Source of the DNA: Fimenecus sp964557975
Lineage (GTDB): Bacteria > Bacillota > Clostridia > Oscillospirales > Acutalibacteraceae
Direction: 5' to 3'
Assembly (NCBI GenBank): GCA_964557975.1
Contig: CAZLCG010000007.1
Location: forward strand, 1-62,176
DNA length: 62,176 nucleotides
In this document: positions 16,741-25,797 of the stretch, piece by piece
Layout: every line of letters starts with the position of its first letter
How positions within the stretch are numbered: the first letter of the stretch is position 1
Made by a program: the position numbers and the translations under genes
The notes under the pieces: generated by a model
Seen by the model: only the letters and a program-made list of their open reading frames with translations
The model's database searches: none
Told to the model about the DNA's origin: nothing

Positions 16741-17368
16741 TTTTTTCATCCCTTGCTTTTCTGATTTTTGAAACAAAACCGTCTATTTCGCCGCGCCTTA
16801 ATTTCATGCCTGCGGTGTTTGCGATCACCCTTGCGGAAATCGGCATAATTTTTTCATAGACCTCAAGTCCGTTTTCTTTAAGCGTAGTGCCCGTTTCGAC
16901 AATATCGACTATAGCGTCCGCCAAGCCGAGAAGCGGCGCTAACTCGACCGAGCCTTCGATTTTTATTATTTTAACATCCATACCCTTGGATTCAAAATAG
17001 CTTTTCGTAACGTTCGGATATTTCGTTGCTATCCTTTTTATATTATAGCCGCTGAAAAAATCCTCGCCCTTTTTGCCCGCAAGACAGAAGCTGCATTTGC
17101 CAAGCTCAAGGTCGAGCAACTCATAAAAGCTTTTGCCGTTTTCGACTATCGTATCCTTGCCAACAATGCCTATGTCGCATACGCCATGCTCAACATAGGT
17201 GATAACGTCGTCTGCCTTTGCCAATACCACCTCGTAATCGCCCACGGGGAGAACGAGCCTTCTGCCCTTGTTTATAAGCTCGCCGCAGTCAAGTCCCATT
17301 TTCGTAAACAGGTCAACCGTCTGCTTTTCAAGCCTGCCTTTTGTAAGGGCAATACGCAGTTTTCTCAT
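16733..17368 (-). CDS. hisG: ATP phosphoribosyltransferase, short form
   Basis: The 211-residue catalytic subunit for the first committed step of histidine synthesis. It lacks the C-terminal regulatory domain of long HisG and so needs HisZ, which is the gene before it with a 4-base ATGA overlap. The PRPP-binding segment VDIVETGTTLKENGLE is typical. Histidine feedback would act through the HisG-HisZ hetero-octamer. Confidence 0.95.
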   Translation of the reverse strand: MRKLRIALTKGRLEKQTVDLFTKMGLDCGELINKGRRLVLPVGDYEVVLAKADDVITYVEHGVCDIGIVGKDTIVENGKSFYELLDLELGKCSFCLAGKKGEDFFSGYNIKRIATKYPNVTKSYFESKGMDVKIIKIEGSVELAPLLGLADAIVDIVETGTTLKENGLEVYEKIMPISARVIANTAGMKLRRGEIDGFVSKIRKARDEKND

Positions 17369-18564
17369 AAGCTTATCTCCTTAACGCCGAGGGAATTTAC
17401 CCTGTGTATTTTTTTAATGCCCTTGCTTTTTGCATATAGAAGCGCTCCGTCAAAGGAGGAAGCGGTGCAGTTTTCGCATTTTACGCCGTTTTTATTAAGC
17501 TCCTTTATATGAATGAGCGCTGTTATTTCACAGCCGTCGTCACCGAAAACAAGAACCTCGACAGGCTTATCGGAAAACTTATCATCTCGGGAAAGCATAG
17601 CCTGCGCGAGCGCGTCCGTCTGGACGCCGAAGCCCGTGGCAGGCAAATCCTCGCCGAATTCCTTAATAAGGCTGTCGTAACGTCCGCCCGAAAGAACCGT
17701 AATTCCGCTGCCCTCGGTGTACCCCCTGAAAACAATGCCCGTATAGTAATTGCTTCTGTGAACAAGGCTCAAATCAATAATAATTTTATCCTGAAGACCC
17801 AACTCGCAAAGGCTTGTATATATTGTTTTAAGATAGGAAAGCGCCTGCCTGCCCTCTGCCGAATTTGAAAGCTTTTCGCCCTCGGCTATAACTTCAAGTC
17901 CGCCGAACATTCTCGGCAGATTACGCAGAGCCTCAGCGGTTTTTGATTCTTTCATACCGTCAAGCACGGAGTTGAGAGCGACGAAATTTTTAGTTTCCGT
18001 ATACTCGTATATATCAGACAGCGTTTCGTCATCGGTGTCAAGCTCGACGCAAAGCGACTTGAAAAAGCCCGCGTGTCCGATTTCTATTTTATAATCCGGC
18101 GCTCCGCAAAGATCAAGAGCCTCAATAGCCATGGTTATAACCTCAAGATCCGCGCGAAGCCCCTTTGCGCCTATAAGCTCAATACCCGACTGGCTCGTTT
18201 CGTCGTTATGCCCCGTAAGCTTGGGCTGACGGGTAAAGACGTTTTGATTATAATAAAGCCTTATCGGAAACGACGCCCCTTTAAGCCTTGTCGCGGCAAT
18301 TCTCGCGATAGGCAGGGTGCTGTCGGGACGCAGAACAAGAAGCCTGCCGTAAGCGTCGGTCATGCTGTATAGATTTTCGGGCAGAGTTCCCGCGCTTTCA
18401 CGGTTAAATACGTCAAAAAATTCTATTGTGGGCGTGATAACCTTTTTATAGCCCCTAAGCTTAAACATATCTGACAGGGTTCTTTCAACCGTTCTCAGAG
18501 CGTCGCTCTCCTCAAACAAAAAATCCCTCGTACCCTCGGGCGTGAGTTTTGAATAATTCTTCAT
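17365..18564 (-). CDS. hisZ: ATP phosphoribosyltransferase regulatory subunit
   Basis: A HisZ of 399 residues from ATG 18564, with GAAAGGA seven bases upstream. The longer frame to 18585 starts inside that ribosome site. It is a histidyl-tRNA-synthetase paralogue: the class II core motifs PEGTRDF, LRPDSTLPIARI and the SGGRYDSL motif are visible, but the tRNA-binding parts are missing. It activates short HisG and senses histidine. It is the first gene of the operon, just after a good promoter. Confidence 0.93.
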   Translation of the reverse strand: MKNYSKLTPEGTRDFLFEESDALRTVERTLSDMFKLRGYKKVITPTIEFFDVFNRESAGTLPENLYSMTDAYGRLLVLRPDSTLPIARIAATRLKGASFPIRLYYNQNVFTRQPKLTGHNDETSQSGIELIGAKGLRADLEVITMAIEALDLCGAPDYKIEIGHAGFFKSLCVELDTDDETLSDIYEYTETKNFVALNSVLDGMKESKTAEALRNLPRMFGGLEVIAEGEKLSNSAEGRQALSYLKTIYTSLCELGLQDKIIIDLSLVHRSNYYTGIVFRGYTEGSGITVLSGGRYDSLIKEFGEDLPATGFGVQTDALAQAMLSRDDKFSDKPVEVLVFGDDGCEITALIHIKELNKNGVKCENCTASSFDGALLYAKSKGIKKIHRVNSLGVKEISL

Positions 18565-18605
18565 AACAAATCCTTTCGGAAACACCGTTTATTTTCAATC
18601 TCACT

Positions 18606-18647
18606 TTAGCGTGCTAATATGATACCATACTAAAGTATAACCGTCAA
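18606..18647 (-). promoter_or_regulatory. his operon promoter with two short palindromes
   Basis: Read on the minus strand: TTGACG (18642-18647), a 17-base spacer, TATCAT (18619-18624). Two 12-base palindromes frame the -10 box: ATACTAAAGTAT (18627-18638) in the spacer and TTAGCGTGCTAA (18606-18617) just downstream. They suggest a repressor. The leader to hisZ is only about 50 bases, too short for a T-box. Confidence 0.65.
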
Positions 18648-18650
18648 GTA

Positions 18651-18688
18651 GAAAAAGGACTGTGATTTTCACCATGTTTTGTACAGTC
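18651..18688 (-). terminator. Probable terminator of polC
   Basis: Minus-strand GACTGT / ACAGTC stem (18683-18688, 18658-18663) with an inner GTGA / TCAC helix, followed by CTTTTTC. The stem is short, but its place between polC and the his promoter fits. Confidence 0.55.
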
Positions 18689-18695
18689 TGACGGT

Positions 18696-21600
18696 TTAAA
18701 AAAGGCTGAGCTGCGAGGAAACAGGCAAATCACCGAAAGCGCCTATCTCCGTAAGCATCTCAATTACCGCTTTACCCGCCTTGCCCCTGTCGGCAAAGTC
18801 CTCTATTGAAATAAACCTGCCGTTTCCGTCGTCACGGGCGTTTGCTAACGGAACAGCCGCGCTCTCGCCGATTCCGCTTAAAGCGCTGAACGGCATTCTG
18901 ATTTTTCCGTCCTCAATAATATATTCTGTCGCCTTTGATTTGTATATATCAACCGGCAAAAGCTCAACGCCCCTTGCCATCATCTCGTTTACGACCTGCA
19001 AGGCGGTATATTGATCCTTATCCTTTGCGGTTGCGGTTTTAAGCTTTACCTTATCGTCAATTTCCTTCATCTTTTCACGGACGGCGTTTCTGCCCTTAAT
19101 TACGGTTACCGCGTCAAGATCTCCGCCGCGCACGGTAAGGAAAGCGGTGTAGTATTCGAGCGGCTTATATATCTTGTACCAGCCGAGACGAAGCGCCGCA
19201 ATAACATAAGCCGCGGCGTGAGCCTTGGGGAACATGTATTTTATTTTTCGGCAGGAATCCATGTACCACTGCGGAACATTGCACGCCCTCATAGCCTCCT
19301 CCGCGCCCTCGGGGAAGCCCATTTTTGCAACGACGCCTTTTCTTGTTTTCTCCATAATCTGGAACGCGAGACTCGGCTCAACTCCCTTGTGCATAAGGTA
19401 AATCATAATGCTGTCGCGCGTTCCTATAACCTGCGAAATATCGCACGTTCCGTTGTTTATCAGATCCTGCGCGTTGCCGTTCCAAACATCCGTCCCGTGC
19501 GAAAGGCCCGAAATCTGCAAAAGGTCGGAAAATGTTTTCGGCTGAGCCTCAAGAAGCATTTGTCTTACAAACGGAGTGCCCATTTCCGGTATTGACAGAG
19601 TACCCGTTTCGCAGTCGATTTCCTCCGCGGTAACGCCCAATGGCTCGGGACTTGTGCAAAGCCTTATAATTTTAGGGTCGCACACATCAATATCATTAAC
19701 ATTCGTACCCGTCATATCCTCAAGATGCTTGTAGAGCGTCGGAACATCGTGACCCAGCTCGTCAAGCTTCAATATAGTATCATGCATAGAATGGAAATCG
19801 AAATGCGTCGTTTCCATATCGCTTGAGGTGTCCTCGGCAGGATACTGAACGGGTGAGAAATCGTAAATTTCATAATCATTCGGCACAACGACCATACCGC
19901 CGGGGTGCTGACCCGTCGTGCGCTTAATACCGGTACAGCCTCTTGTGAGCCTGTCCTCCTCAGCCTTTGAAACGGTAATTCCCCGCTCCTCAAGATATTT
20001 TTTTACAAAACCGTATGCCGTTTTGTCGGCAACCGAAGCAATAGTACCGGCCTTAAAAACGTGAGAAGAACCAAACAGCTCCTCGGTATATCTGTGAGCC
20101 TTGCCCTGATATTCGCCTGAGAAATTAAGGTCAATATCGGGCGCTTTATCGCCGTGGAAGCCGAGGAAGGTTTCAAACGGGATTTCGTGACCGTCCCTTA
20201 TAAGCGGAGTTCCGCACTCGGGGCAGTTATCCTCGGGCAAATCGAAGCCCGAACCGTATTCGCCGTTCTCAAAGAACCTTGTGTATTTACACTTGGGACA
20301 GCGGTAGTGCGGCGCTAACGGGTTAACCTCGGAAATTCCCGCCATTGTAGCGACAAACGACGAGCCTACCGAGCCCCTCGAGCCGACGTGATAGCCATGC
20401 GCCTCGGAATCCCAAACAAGCTTCTGTGCAATTATGTAAAGAACCGCAAAGCCGTTCTCTATAATCGAATCAAGCTCTCTGTTAAGTCTCGAAGAAACAA
20501 TTTCGGGAATTACCCCGTCCTTTTCGTACCACTTTTTCGCTTTTTCCCAGCATATTTTGCGAAGCTCCTCCTCAGAGCCTTCAATTGACGGCTGATATGT
20601 GCCGTCGGGGAACGCCTTTATAACGTCAATCATATCTGCGATTTTATTTGGGTTTGTAACGACTATTTCCTTTGCGGTTTCCTCTCCCAAATATGAGAAA
20701 TCGACAAGCATTTCCTCTGTAGTTTTAAAGTACAGAGGGGCTTGTCTGTCGGCGTCCGTAAAGCCCTGCCCCGACATAAGGATAGCCCTGTATTTTGCGT
20801 CCTCGGGGTCAATAAAATGCACATCCCCCGTTGCAACGACAGGCTTGCCCAAACGGTCGGCAACGGCTATAACCTTTCTGTTTACGTTTTCTATATCCTC
20901 AACCGTGTTAATCTTATCAAATTCCTTATTCCTGTCGGGATGCTTGGAATTAGGATCTGAATGTGCTTCAAGCATAAAGCGGTTATTGCCTGTCGGCTGA
21001 ATTTCAAGATAATCGTAGAACGAAGCTATTTCAAGGATTTCCTCCTCGGGACGCTCCTCAAGAACAGCTCTGTAAAGCTCTCCCGCTTCACAGGCAGAAC
21101 CGAGAATAAGCCCCTCTCTGTGCTTCAAAAGCTCCGACTTCGGGATTCTCGGCTTCTTATAATAATACTTAAGATTTGACAGCGAAATAAGCTTATATAA
21201 ATTTTTAAGCCCCGTATTGTTCTTGACCAATATAATCTGATGATATGTACGCAGATTGTTGATCGGAGTTTCGGGGTCTTTTACGTCGTCTATAAAATAG
21301 CTTTCAACGCCGTAAATAATTTTAATATCCTTTCCCGACTTTTTAAGCGCCCTTGCAGTGTTCATAGCCTCGGGGAAGCCCTGAACACAGCCGTGGTCGG
21401 TTATCGCGATCGCCTTATGCCCCCACTTCGCCGCACGCTCAACGAGCCTTGCGGGCGCGGTCATACCGTCCATCTGCGAAAGGTTGGTATGCAGGTGAAG
21501 CTCGACCCTCTTTTCGGGAGCGTTGTCTTCCTTTTCAATAGGTACGACCGTACATATATTTTTAGGATTTACAACCATTTCGCTTCTGTATTTATCATAC

Positions 21601-22487
21601 GACATTGAACCCGAAAGCACAATTTTAATACCGTCCTTCAGCGTGTCAAGAAGCGTGCCGCAGTAATCTTTTTTTTCAAACATTACAGCCGAAATCGAAT
21701 TGGTATTATCGGTTATGTTAAATGAAATTATATATTTGTCGCCGTTTTTGGTGAGACGTGATTCAAATCCGAAAACCTCACCCCAAACAACGACCCTGTC
21801 GTCGTCTCTTTTAATATCGTCAATTTTCATCGGCTTGCCCTTAATTAAAGAGCCGTAAACAATTCTTAAACTGTCCGTATAATACGGATAGCCTTCTTCG
21901 GTAACAGTCGCCGTTACCTCTTTAGCCGTCTTTTTTTTCTGCTCGGGAGGCTTGCTCAGCATCTGTTCGTCGATTTTTTTCTGCATTTCCTCTATTGATG
22001 CGGAAGCATTTTCCTCAGACTGCTCGATTACCGCCTTTAAATCCACACCGAAGCGTTCTTTTATGATTTTTTCAACAAAGGCGTCGCAGCGAGCGTTTAC
22101 AAGTATGTCCCTGCCGCCCTTGGCAAGCGTAATTGTCAGACTTTCCCGACCGCAGTAGGTAAAAACGCATCCTTCAAGGAATCCGTTTGCAACCACAATA
22201 TTCCGCTTTATGAGCTTCACAAGCTCTCCGTCGTATTTATTTGAAAGCAGCTCGGCAGGGAAAACGGGTTCAATCACAACGCTGTAGATTCCAAGCTCCG
22301 AAGCCAATATATCGCCGATTTTATGTAAGGTTTCATCGGACATAAGCAGAGAAAATCCGACTGTTACAGTCAGTTTTTTTTCGGCGCTGTTATTAACCAC
22401 CCTTAATATTTTTGCGTTGTTAAGCGCCCTGTCATAGCTTTTCAGCCCGTCCGAAAAAGGCGCGAACAAATCGTAAAATCCGTTCAT
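18696..22487 (-). CDS. polC: DNA polymerase III PolC, lacking the exonuclease domain
   Basis: The Gram-positive replicative polymerase, 1263 residues where about 1430-1450 is usual. In order: N-terminal domain (1-190), OB fold (about 207-315), PHP domain (327-600), polymerase core from about 610 with zinc cysteines C730, C733, C755 and C758, GSRGSVGSS (702-710), catalytic D784 and D786 in PDIDLNF, and C-terminal helix-hairpin-helix parts. In other PolC proteins a DEDD 3'-5' exonuclease of about 170-190 residues is inserted in PHP. Here about 20 residues join YGVE (392-395) to YHQI (415-418). All nine PHP metal-ligand positions are filled: H331, H333, D340, H365, E395, H416, C466, D555 and H557. 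No frameshift is seen. Confidence 0.96.
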   Translation of the reverse strand: MNGFYDLFAPFSDGLKSYDRALNNAKILRVVNNSAEKKLTVTVGFSLLMSDETLHKIGDILASELGIYSVVIEPVFPAELLSNKYDGELVKLIKRNIVVANGFLEGCVFTYCGRESLTITLAKGGRDILVNARCDAFVEKIIKERFGVDLKAVIEQSEENASASIEEMQKKIDEQMLSKPPEQKKKTAKEVTATVTEEGYPYYTDSLRIVYGSLIKGKPMKIDDIKRDDDRVVVWGEVFGFESRLTKNGDKYIISFNITDNTNSISAVMFEKKDYCGTLLDTLKDGIKIVLSGSMSYDKYRSEMVVNPKNICTVVPIEKEDNAPEKRVELHLHTNLSQMDGMTAPARLVERAAKWGHKAIAITDHGCVQGFPEAMNTARALKKSGKDIKIIYGVESYFIDDVKDPETPINNLRTYHQIILVKNNTGLKNLYKLISLSNLKYYYKKPRIPKSELLKHREGLILGSACEAGELYRAVLEERPEEEILEIASFYDYLEIQPTGNNRFMLEAHSDPNSKHPDRNKEFDKINTVEDIENVNRKVIAVADRLGKPVVATGDVHFIDPEDAKYRAILMSGQGFTDADRQAPLYFKTTEEMLVDFSYLGEETAKEIVVTNPNKIADMIDVIKAFPDGTYQPSIEGSEEELRKICWEKAKKWYEKDGVIPEIVSSRLNRELDSIIENGFAVLYIIAQKLVWDSEAHGYHVGSRGSVGSSFVATMAGISEVNPLAPHYRCPKCKYTRFFENGEYGSGFDLPEDNCPECGTPLIRDGHEIPFETFLGFHGDKAPDIDLNFSGEYQGKAHRYTEELFGSSHVFKAGTIASVADKTAYGFVKKYLEERGITVSKAEEDRLTRGCTGIKRTTGQHPGGMVVVPNDYEIYDFSPVQYPAEDTSSDMETTHFDFHSMHDTILKLDELGHDVPTLYKHLEDMTGTNVNDIDVCDPKIIRLCTSPEPLGVTAEEIDCETGTLSIPEMGTPFVRQMLLEAQPKTFSDLLQISGLSHGTDVWNGNAQDLINNGTCDISQVIGTRDSIMIYLMHKGVEPSLAFQIMEKTRKGVVAKMGFPEGAEEAMRACNVPQWYMDSCRKIKYMFPKAHAAAYVIAALRLGWYKIYKPLEYYTAFLTVRGGDLDAVTVIKGRNAVREKMKEIDDKVKLKTATAKDKDQYTALQVVNEMMARGVELLPVDIYKSKATEYIIEDGKIRMPFSALSGIGESAAVPLANARDDGNGRFISIEDFADRGKAGKAVIEMLTEIGAFGDLPVSSQLSLF

Positions 22488-22493
22488 TTAAGT

Positions 22494-23546
22494 TTAAAGC
22501 TCCTCTATCTCTTTGAGTAATTCCTCTACTATTTTATCCTCACTGACTTTTCTGAGAATTTCTCCCTTTTTAAAAATAAGACCGCAGCCGTCGCCGCCCG
22601 CAACGCCTATATCGGCTTCCCTTGCCTCGCCCGGACCGTTTACTATACAGCCCATTACCGCCACCTTAACAGGCTTGCGGCAGCAGGCAAGCTCCTTTTC
22701 AATTCTTTCGGCAAGACCTATTAAGTCAATTTTTGTTCTTCCGCAGGTCGGGCAGGATACGATCTGAGGGCAGTCCGTCTTAATTCCGACTGCCTTTAAA
22801 ATATCAAAGCCCGCCGCAATTTCATCAACGGGATTTGCCGTGAGCGATACCCTAACAGTATCGCCTATGCCGTCAAGCAGAAGCGAGCCTATTCCCACAG
22901 CGGATTTCATAAGCCCCATACGCCTTGTGCCCGCTTCGGTAACGCCGAGATGCAGAGGGTAATCGCACCTTTCTGCAAGCATTCGGTAGGCTGATACCAT
23001 AGTCGCGACGTCGGAGGATTTAATCGAAATCACTATATCGTTAAAATCGAATTTTTCAAGCAGCGACGTGTGCCTTAACGCGCTCTCGCAAAGCCCTTCG
23101 GGAGTTACGCGCCCGTATTTTGCCAAGATGTCCTTTTCAAGAGAGCCTGAATTTACGCCTATCCTGATCGGGATACCGTGAAGCCTGCAAGCGTCGGCAA
23201 CGGCTTTTATCCTGTCGTCGGAGCCTATGTTTCCGGGGTTAATTCTTATTTTGTCAACGCCCGCGGCAACGCTTTCAAGCGCACATTTATAATCGAAATG
23301 AATATCGGCGACAACGGGAATCGACACGGCTTTTTTTACCGCTTCAAGCGTTTTAACGGATTCCGTGTCGGGTACCGTAAGCCTTATAATCTCACAGCCT
23401 GCCCTTTCAAGCTCGACAGCCTGCCTTACGTTTCCCTCAACGTTTTGAGCGGGAACATTGAGCATTGACTGAACGGTGATTTTTGAATTACCGCCGATTT
23501 CGACCTTGCCCGCCTTAACTTTTCTTGATTTTCTTCTTTCGGTCAT
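22494..23546 (-). CDS. ispG: 4-hydroxy-3-methylbut-2-enyl-diphosphate synthase
   Basis: A 350-residue [4Fe-4S] enzyme of the MEP isoprenoid pathway, which converts MEcPP to HMBPP. The short bacterial form has an N-terminal TIM barrel (VQSMLNVP start, PVVADIHFDYK) and a C-terminal cluster domain with CPTCGRT and CIVNGPGEA cysteines. It lies between rseP and polC, as in many Clostridia, and supplies precursors for UppS-dependent cell-wall carriers. Confidence 0.96.
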   Translation of the reverse strand: MTERRKSRKVKAGKVEIGGNSKITVQSMLNVPAQNVEGNVRQAVELERAGCEIIRLTVPDTESVKTLEAVKKAVSIPVVADIHFDYKCALESVAAGVDKIRINPGNIGSDDRIKAVADACRLHGIPIRIGVNSGSLEKDILAKYGRVTPEGLCESALRHTSLLEKFDFNDIVISIKSSDVATMVSAYRMLAERCDYPLHLGVTEAGTRRMGLMKSAVGIGSLLLDGIGDTVRVSLTANPVDEIAAGFDILKAVGIKTDCPQIVSCPTCGRTKIDLIGLAERIEKELACCRKPVKVAVMGCIVNGPGEAREADIGVAGGDGCGLIFKKGEILRKVSEDKIVEELLKEIEEL

Positions 23547-23572
23547 ATCCTCATCCTCTTTACCGTGATGAA

Positions 23573-24661
23573 TTACGATGTAACAATTCTTACTATATCG
23601 TTATAGGTAACAAACAGCATCAAAAGCAGAAGCAGCGCAAGCCCCGCCGCATGAATGTAGCCCTCGTATTTCGGGTTTATCGGTTTTCTTCTTATTCCCT
23701 CTATTAAGAGGAAAAACAGCCTGCCGCCGTCAAGCGCGGGAAGCGGAAGCAAATTTGCAACGCCAATATTTATGGTAATAAGCGCCATAATGAGCAGAAG
23801 CGTTTCCGCGTTGCCGGAGGACGCCGCGTTTTGGGTAACGTCCGCAATAATATTGACCGTTCCGACAGGTCCCGCAAGCTCGGAAACCCCGTATCTGCCC
23901 GTAACTATATCGAAAAGGCTCAGCCATACCATACGCACTATTGAAGCGGACTGCGTAAACGAATTGACGAAAACGTTTTTAAATCCGACAGGCTCGCCGA
24001 TAATTACAAAATCATAGGTGATAACATTAACGCCGTCGATTTCCTCAGTCGCAAAGCGAACGCCGTTAAGCTCGACCTCCTCCCCGTCGCGCTCAACCAC
24101 AAAATCAAAAACTCCGTCCTCGCTTCTTGACATTAAAAAGCCCAAATCTCTTTCGGACCAAACTCTGTGACCGTCGATTTTAATAAACCTATCGCCTTCA
24201 CAAAGCCCGTACTGCTCGCTTACGGCGTTTTCATAAAAGCTTTTAACGGTGTTGGTTCCGATAAGCTCGGTCGAGCTTGAAAGCATAATTGCCATAATTA
24301 CAAAGCCGAGAATAAGGTTCATCGCCGCGCCTGCGGCAACAATTATCATCTTCTGCCAAACGGGCTTTTTGTTAAAAGCTCTCTCGTCCTCGCTGTCCTC
24401 ATCCTCGCCCTCCATGCTGACGTAACCGCCTATCGGCAGACAGCGAAGCGCATAGGTGGTTTCGCCCTTTCTTTTTTTGAACAAAGCGGGTCCCATACCT
24501 ATTGAAAACTCGTTTACCTTAACGCCGAAAAGCTTTGCGCAGGTAAAATGACCGAATTCATGAATTATTATAATTACGCCGAAAAACAGTATTGCAACCG
24601 CAACAGTCCATACCTTGCTCCAAACACCCGAAGCTGTAATTTCAAGAAGTATTCCGATCAC
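23573..24661 (-). CDS. rseP: Site-2 protease, RIP metalloprotease
   Basis: A 362-residue intramembrane zinc protease. HEFGH (34-38) in the first membrane helix gives the zinc histidines and catalytic glutamate. One PDZ domain follows (about 150-215), and NLLPLPALDGGRL near 310 gives the third ligand, followed by the last helix. In Firmicutes RseP/RasP cleaves anti-sigma factors and leftover signal peptides. An ECF sigma/anti-sigma pair lies about 9 kb away in this window. The 4-base overlap with dxr indicates translational coupling. Confidence 0.93.
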   Translation of the reverse strand: MIGILLEITASGVWSKVWTVAVAILFFGVIIIIHEFGHFTCAKLFGVKVNEFSIGMGPALFKKRKGETTYALRCLPIGGYVSMEGEDEDSEDERAFNKKPVWQKMIIVAAGAAMNLILGFVIMAIMLSSSTELIGTNTVKSFYENAVSEQYGLCEGDRFIKIDGHRVWSERDLGFLMSRSEDGVFDFVVERDGEEVELNGVRFATEEIDGVNVITYDFVIIGEPVGFKNVFVNSFTQSASIVRMVWLSLFDIVTGRYGVSELAGPVGTVNIIADVTQNAASSGNAETLLLIMALITINIGVANLLPLPALDGGRLFFLLIEGIRRKPINPKYEGYIHAAGLALLLLLMLFVTYNDIVRIVTS

Positions 24662-25797
24662 CTCATAACATTTTCTCTTGCGAATTTATCTATTTCCATA
24701 ATATCTTCAAGCGTATATTCGTCATATTTCGGCGTACGCTCGTAAACCGCCCGAACCCTCTCGGCAATATCAAGAAAGCCTATTTTCCCCTGCCTGAAAA
24801 GGAGATTGGCCTGCTCGTTCGCGGAATTTACCGCCGCAGGATAAAGCCCCCCTTTATTTATTGCATTTCTGCATATGTTTATGCACTTGAAGGTATCATA
24901 ATCAGGCTCATAGAATGTCAGCCTTCCTATATCCGCAAGGCTTAATTCACCTGCGGGAGAGGAAAACCTTTCGGGGTATGTAAGAGCATACTGGATGGGT
25001 ATTCTCATATCCGGAAGCCCTAACTGGGCAATTACCGAGTTGTCATCATACTCAACCGCCGAATGAACAATGCTCTCCCTGTGGATGACAATATTGACGT
25101 CGTCGGGCTTAACCGAAAACAGCCATACCGCTTCTATAAGCTCAAGTCCCTTGTTCATCATTGTAGCGGAATCTATGGTAATTTTCGCACCCATTGACCA
25201 ATTCGGATGCTTCAAGGCGTTTTGGACGGTAACATCTTTAAGCTCATCCTTGGTCTTTCCGAAGAACGGACCGCCCGAAGCCGTGAGAATTATTTTTTTA
25301 AGCGCCTTGTTTGACGGCTTACCCTGTAGGCATTGGAATATTGCCGAATGTTCGGAGTCAACGGGCAGAATTGAAACGCCGTATTTTTCCGCTTCTCTTA
25401 AAACAAGCTGCCCGCCCGCAACAAGGGTTTCTTTGTTTGCAAGGGCGATTTTCTTTTTTGCCCTTATCGCCGTAAGCGTCGGCAAAAGCCCCGCCATACC
25501 CACAACGGAATTTAGAACCGTGTCGGCGGAATTAAGCTCGGCGCACTCGCACACGCCGTCAACGCCCGCAAGAACTCTTATGTCGGTATCCCCAAGCCTT
25601 ACTTTGAGGTCTGCCGCCGCCTTTTCGTCAACAAGCGCGACCGCCTCGGGATTAAATTCCCTCGCTTGCTTCTCTATTTCCCCAACGCTTGAAAAAGCAG
25701 TTAAAGCCTTGACGGCATACCCGCATTTGCGGGCTACGTCAAGACTTTGCTTGCCTATTGAACCTGTCGAGCCTAATATTGATAAGTTTTTTGTCAT
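24658..25797 (-). CDS. dxr: 1-deoxy-D-xylulose-5-phosphate reductoisomerase
   Basis: A 379-residue NADPH enzyme for the second MEP-pathway step. The N-terminal LGSTGSIGKQSLDV dinucleotide loop and the metal-binding DSEHSAIFQCL segment are typical, as is the NKGLELIEA region. The frame opens at TTG 25803, but ATG 25797, which overlaps the cdsA stop as ATGA, is preferred, with GAGGA upstream. Confidence 0.96.
   Translation of the reverse strand: MTKNLSILGSTGSIGKQSLDVARKCGYAVKALTAFSSVGEIEKQAREFNPEAVALVDEKAAADLKVRLGDTDIRVLAGVDGVCECAELNSADTVLNSVVGMAGLLPTLTAIRAKKKIALANKETLVAGGQLVLREAEKYGVSILPVDSEHSAIFQCLQGKPSNKALKKIILTASGGPFFGKTKDELKDVTVQNALKHPNWSMGAKITIDSATMMNKGLELIEAVWLFSVKPDDVNIVIHRESIVHSAVEYDDNSVIAQLGLPDMRIPIQYALTYPERFSSPAGELSLADIGRLTFYEPDYDTFKCINICRNAINKGGLYPAAVNSANEQANLLFRQGKIGFLDIAERVRAVYERTPKYDEYTLEDIMEIDKFARENVMR

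Noticed and set aside
18565..18605. T-box or other riboswitch upstream of hisZ
   Set aside because: The leader is only about 50 bases after the promoter and has no T-box sequence or terminator.
21242..21310. A frameshift or broken gene as the cause of the missing PolC exonuclease
   Set aside because: The PHP sequence runs through in one frame with sensible residues on both sides, and no exonuclease-like motif appears in any other frame nearby.
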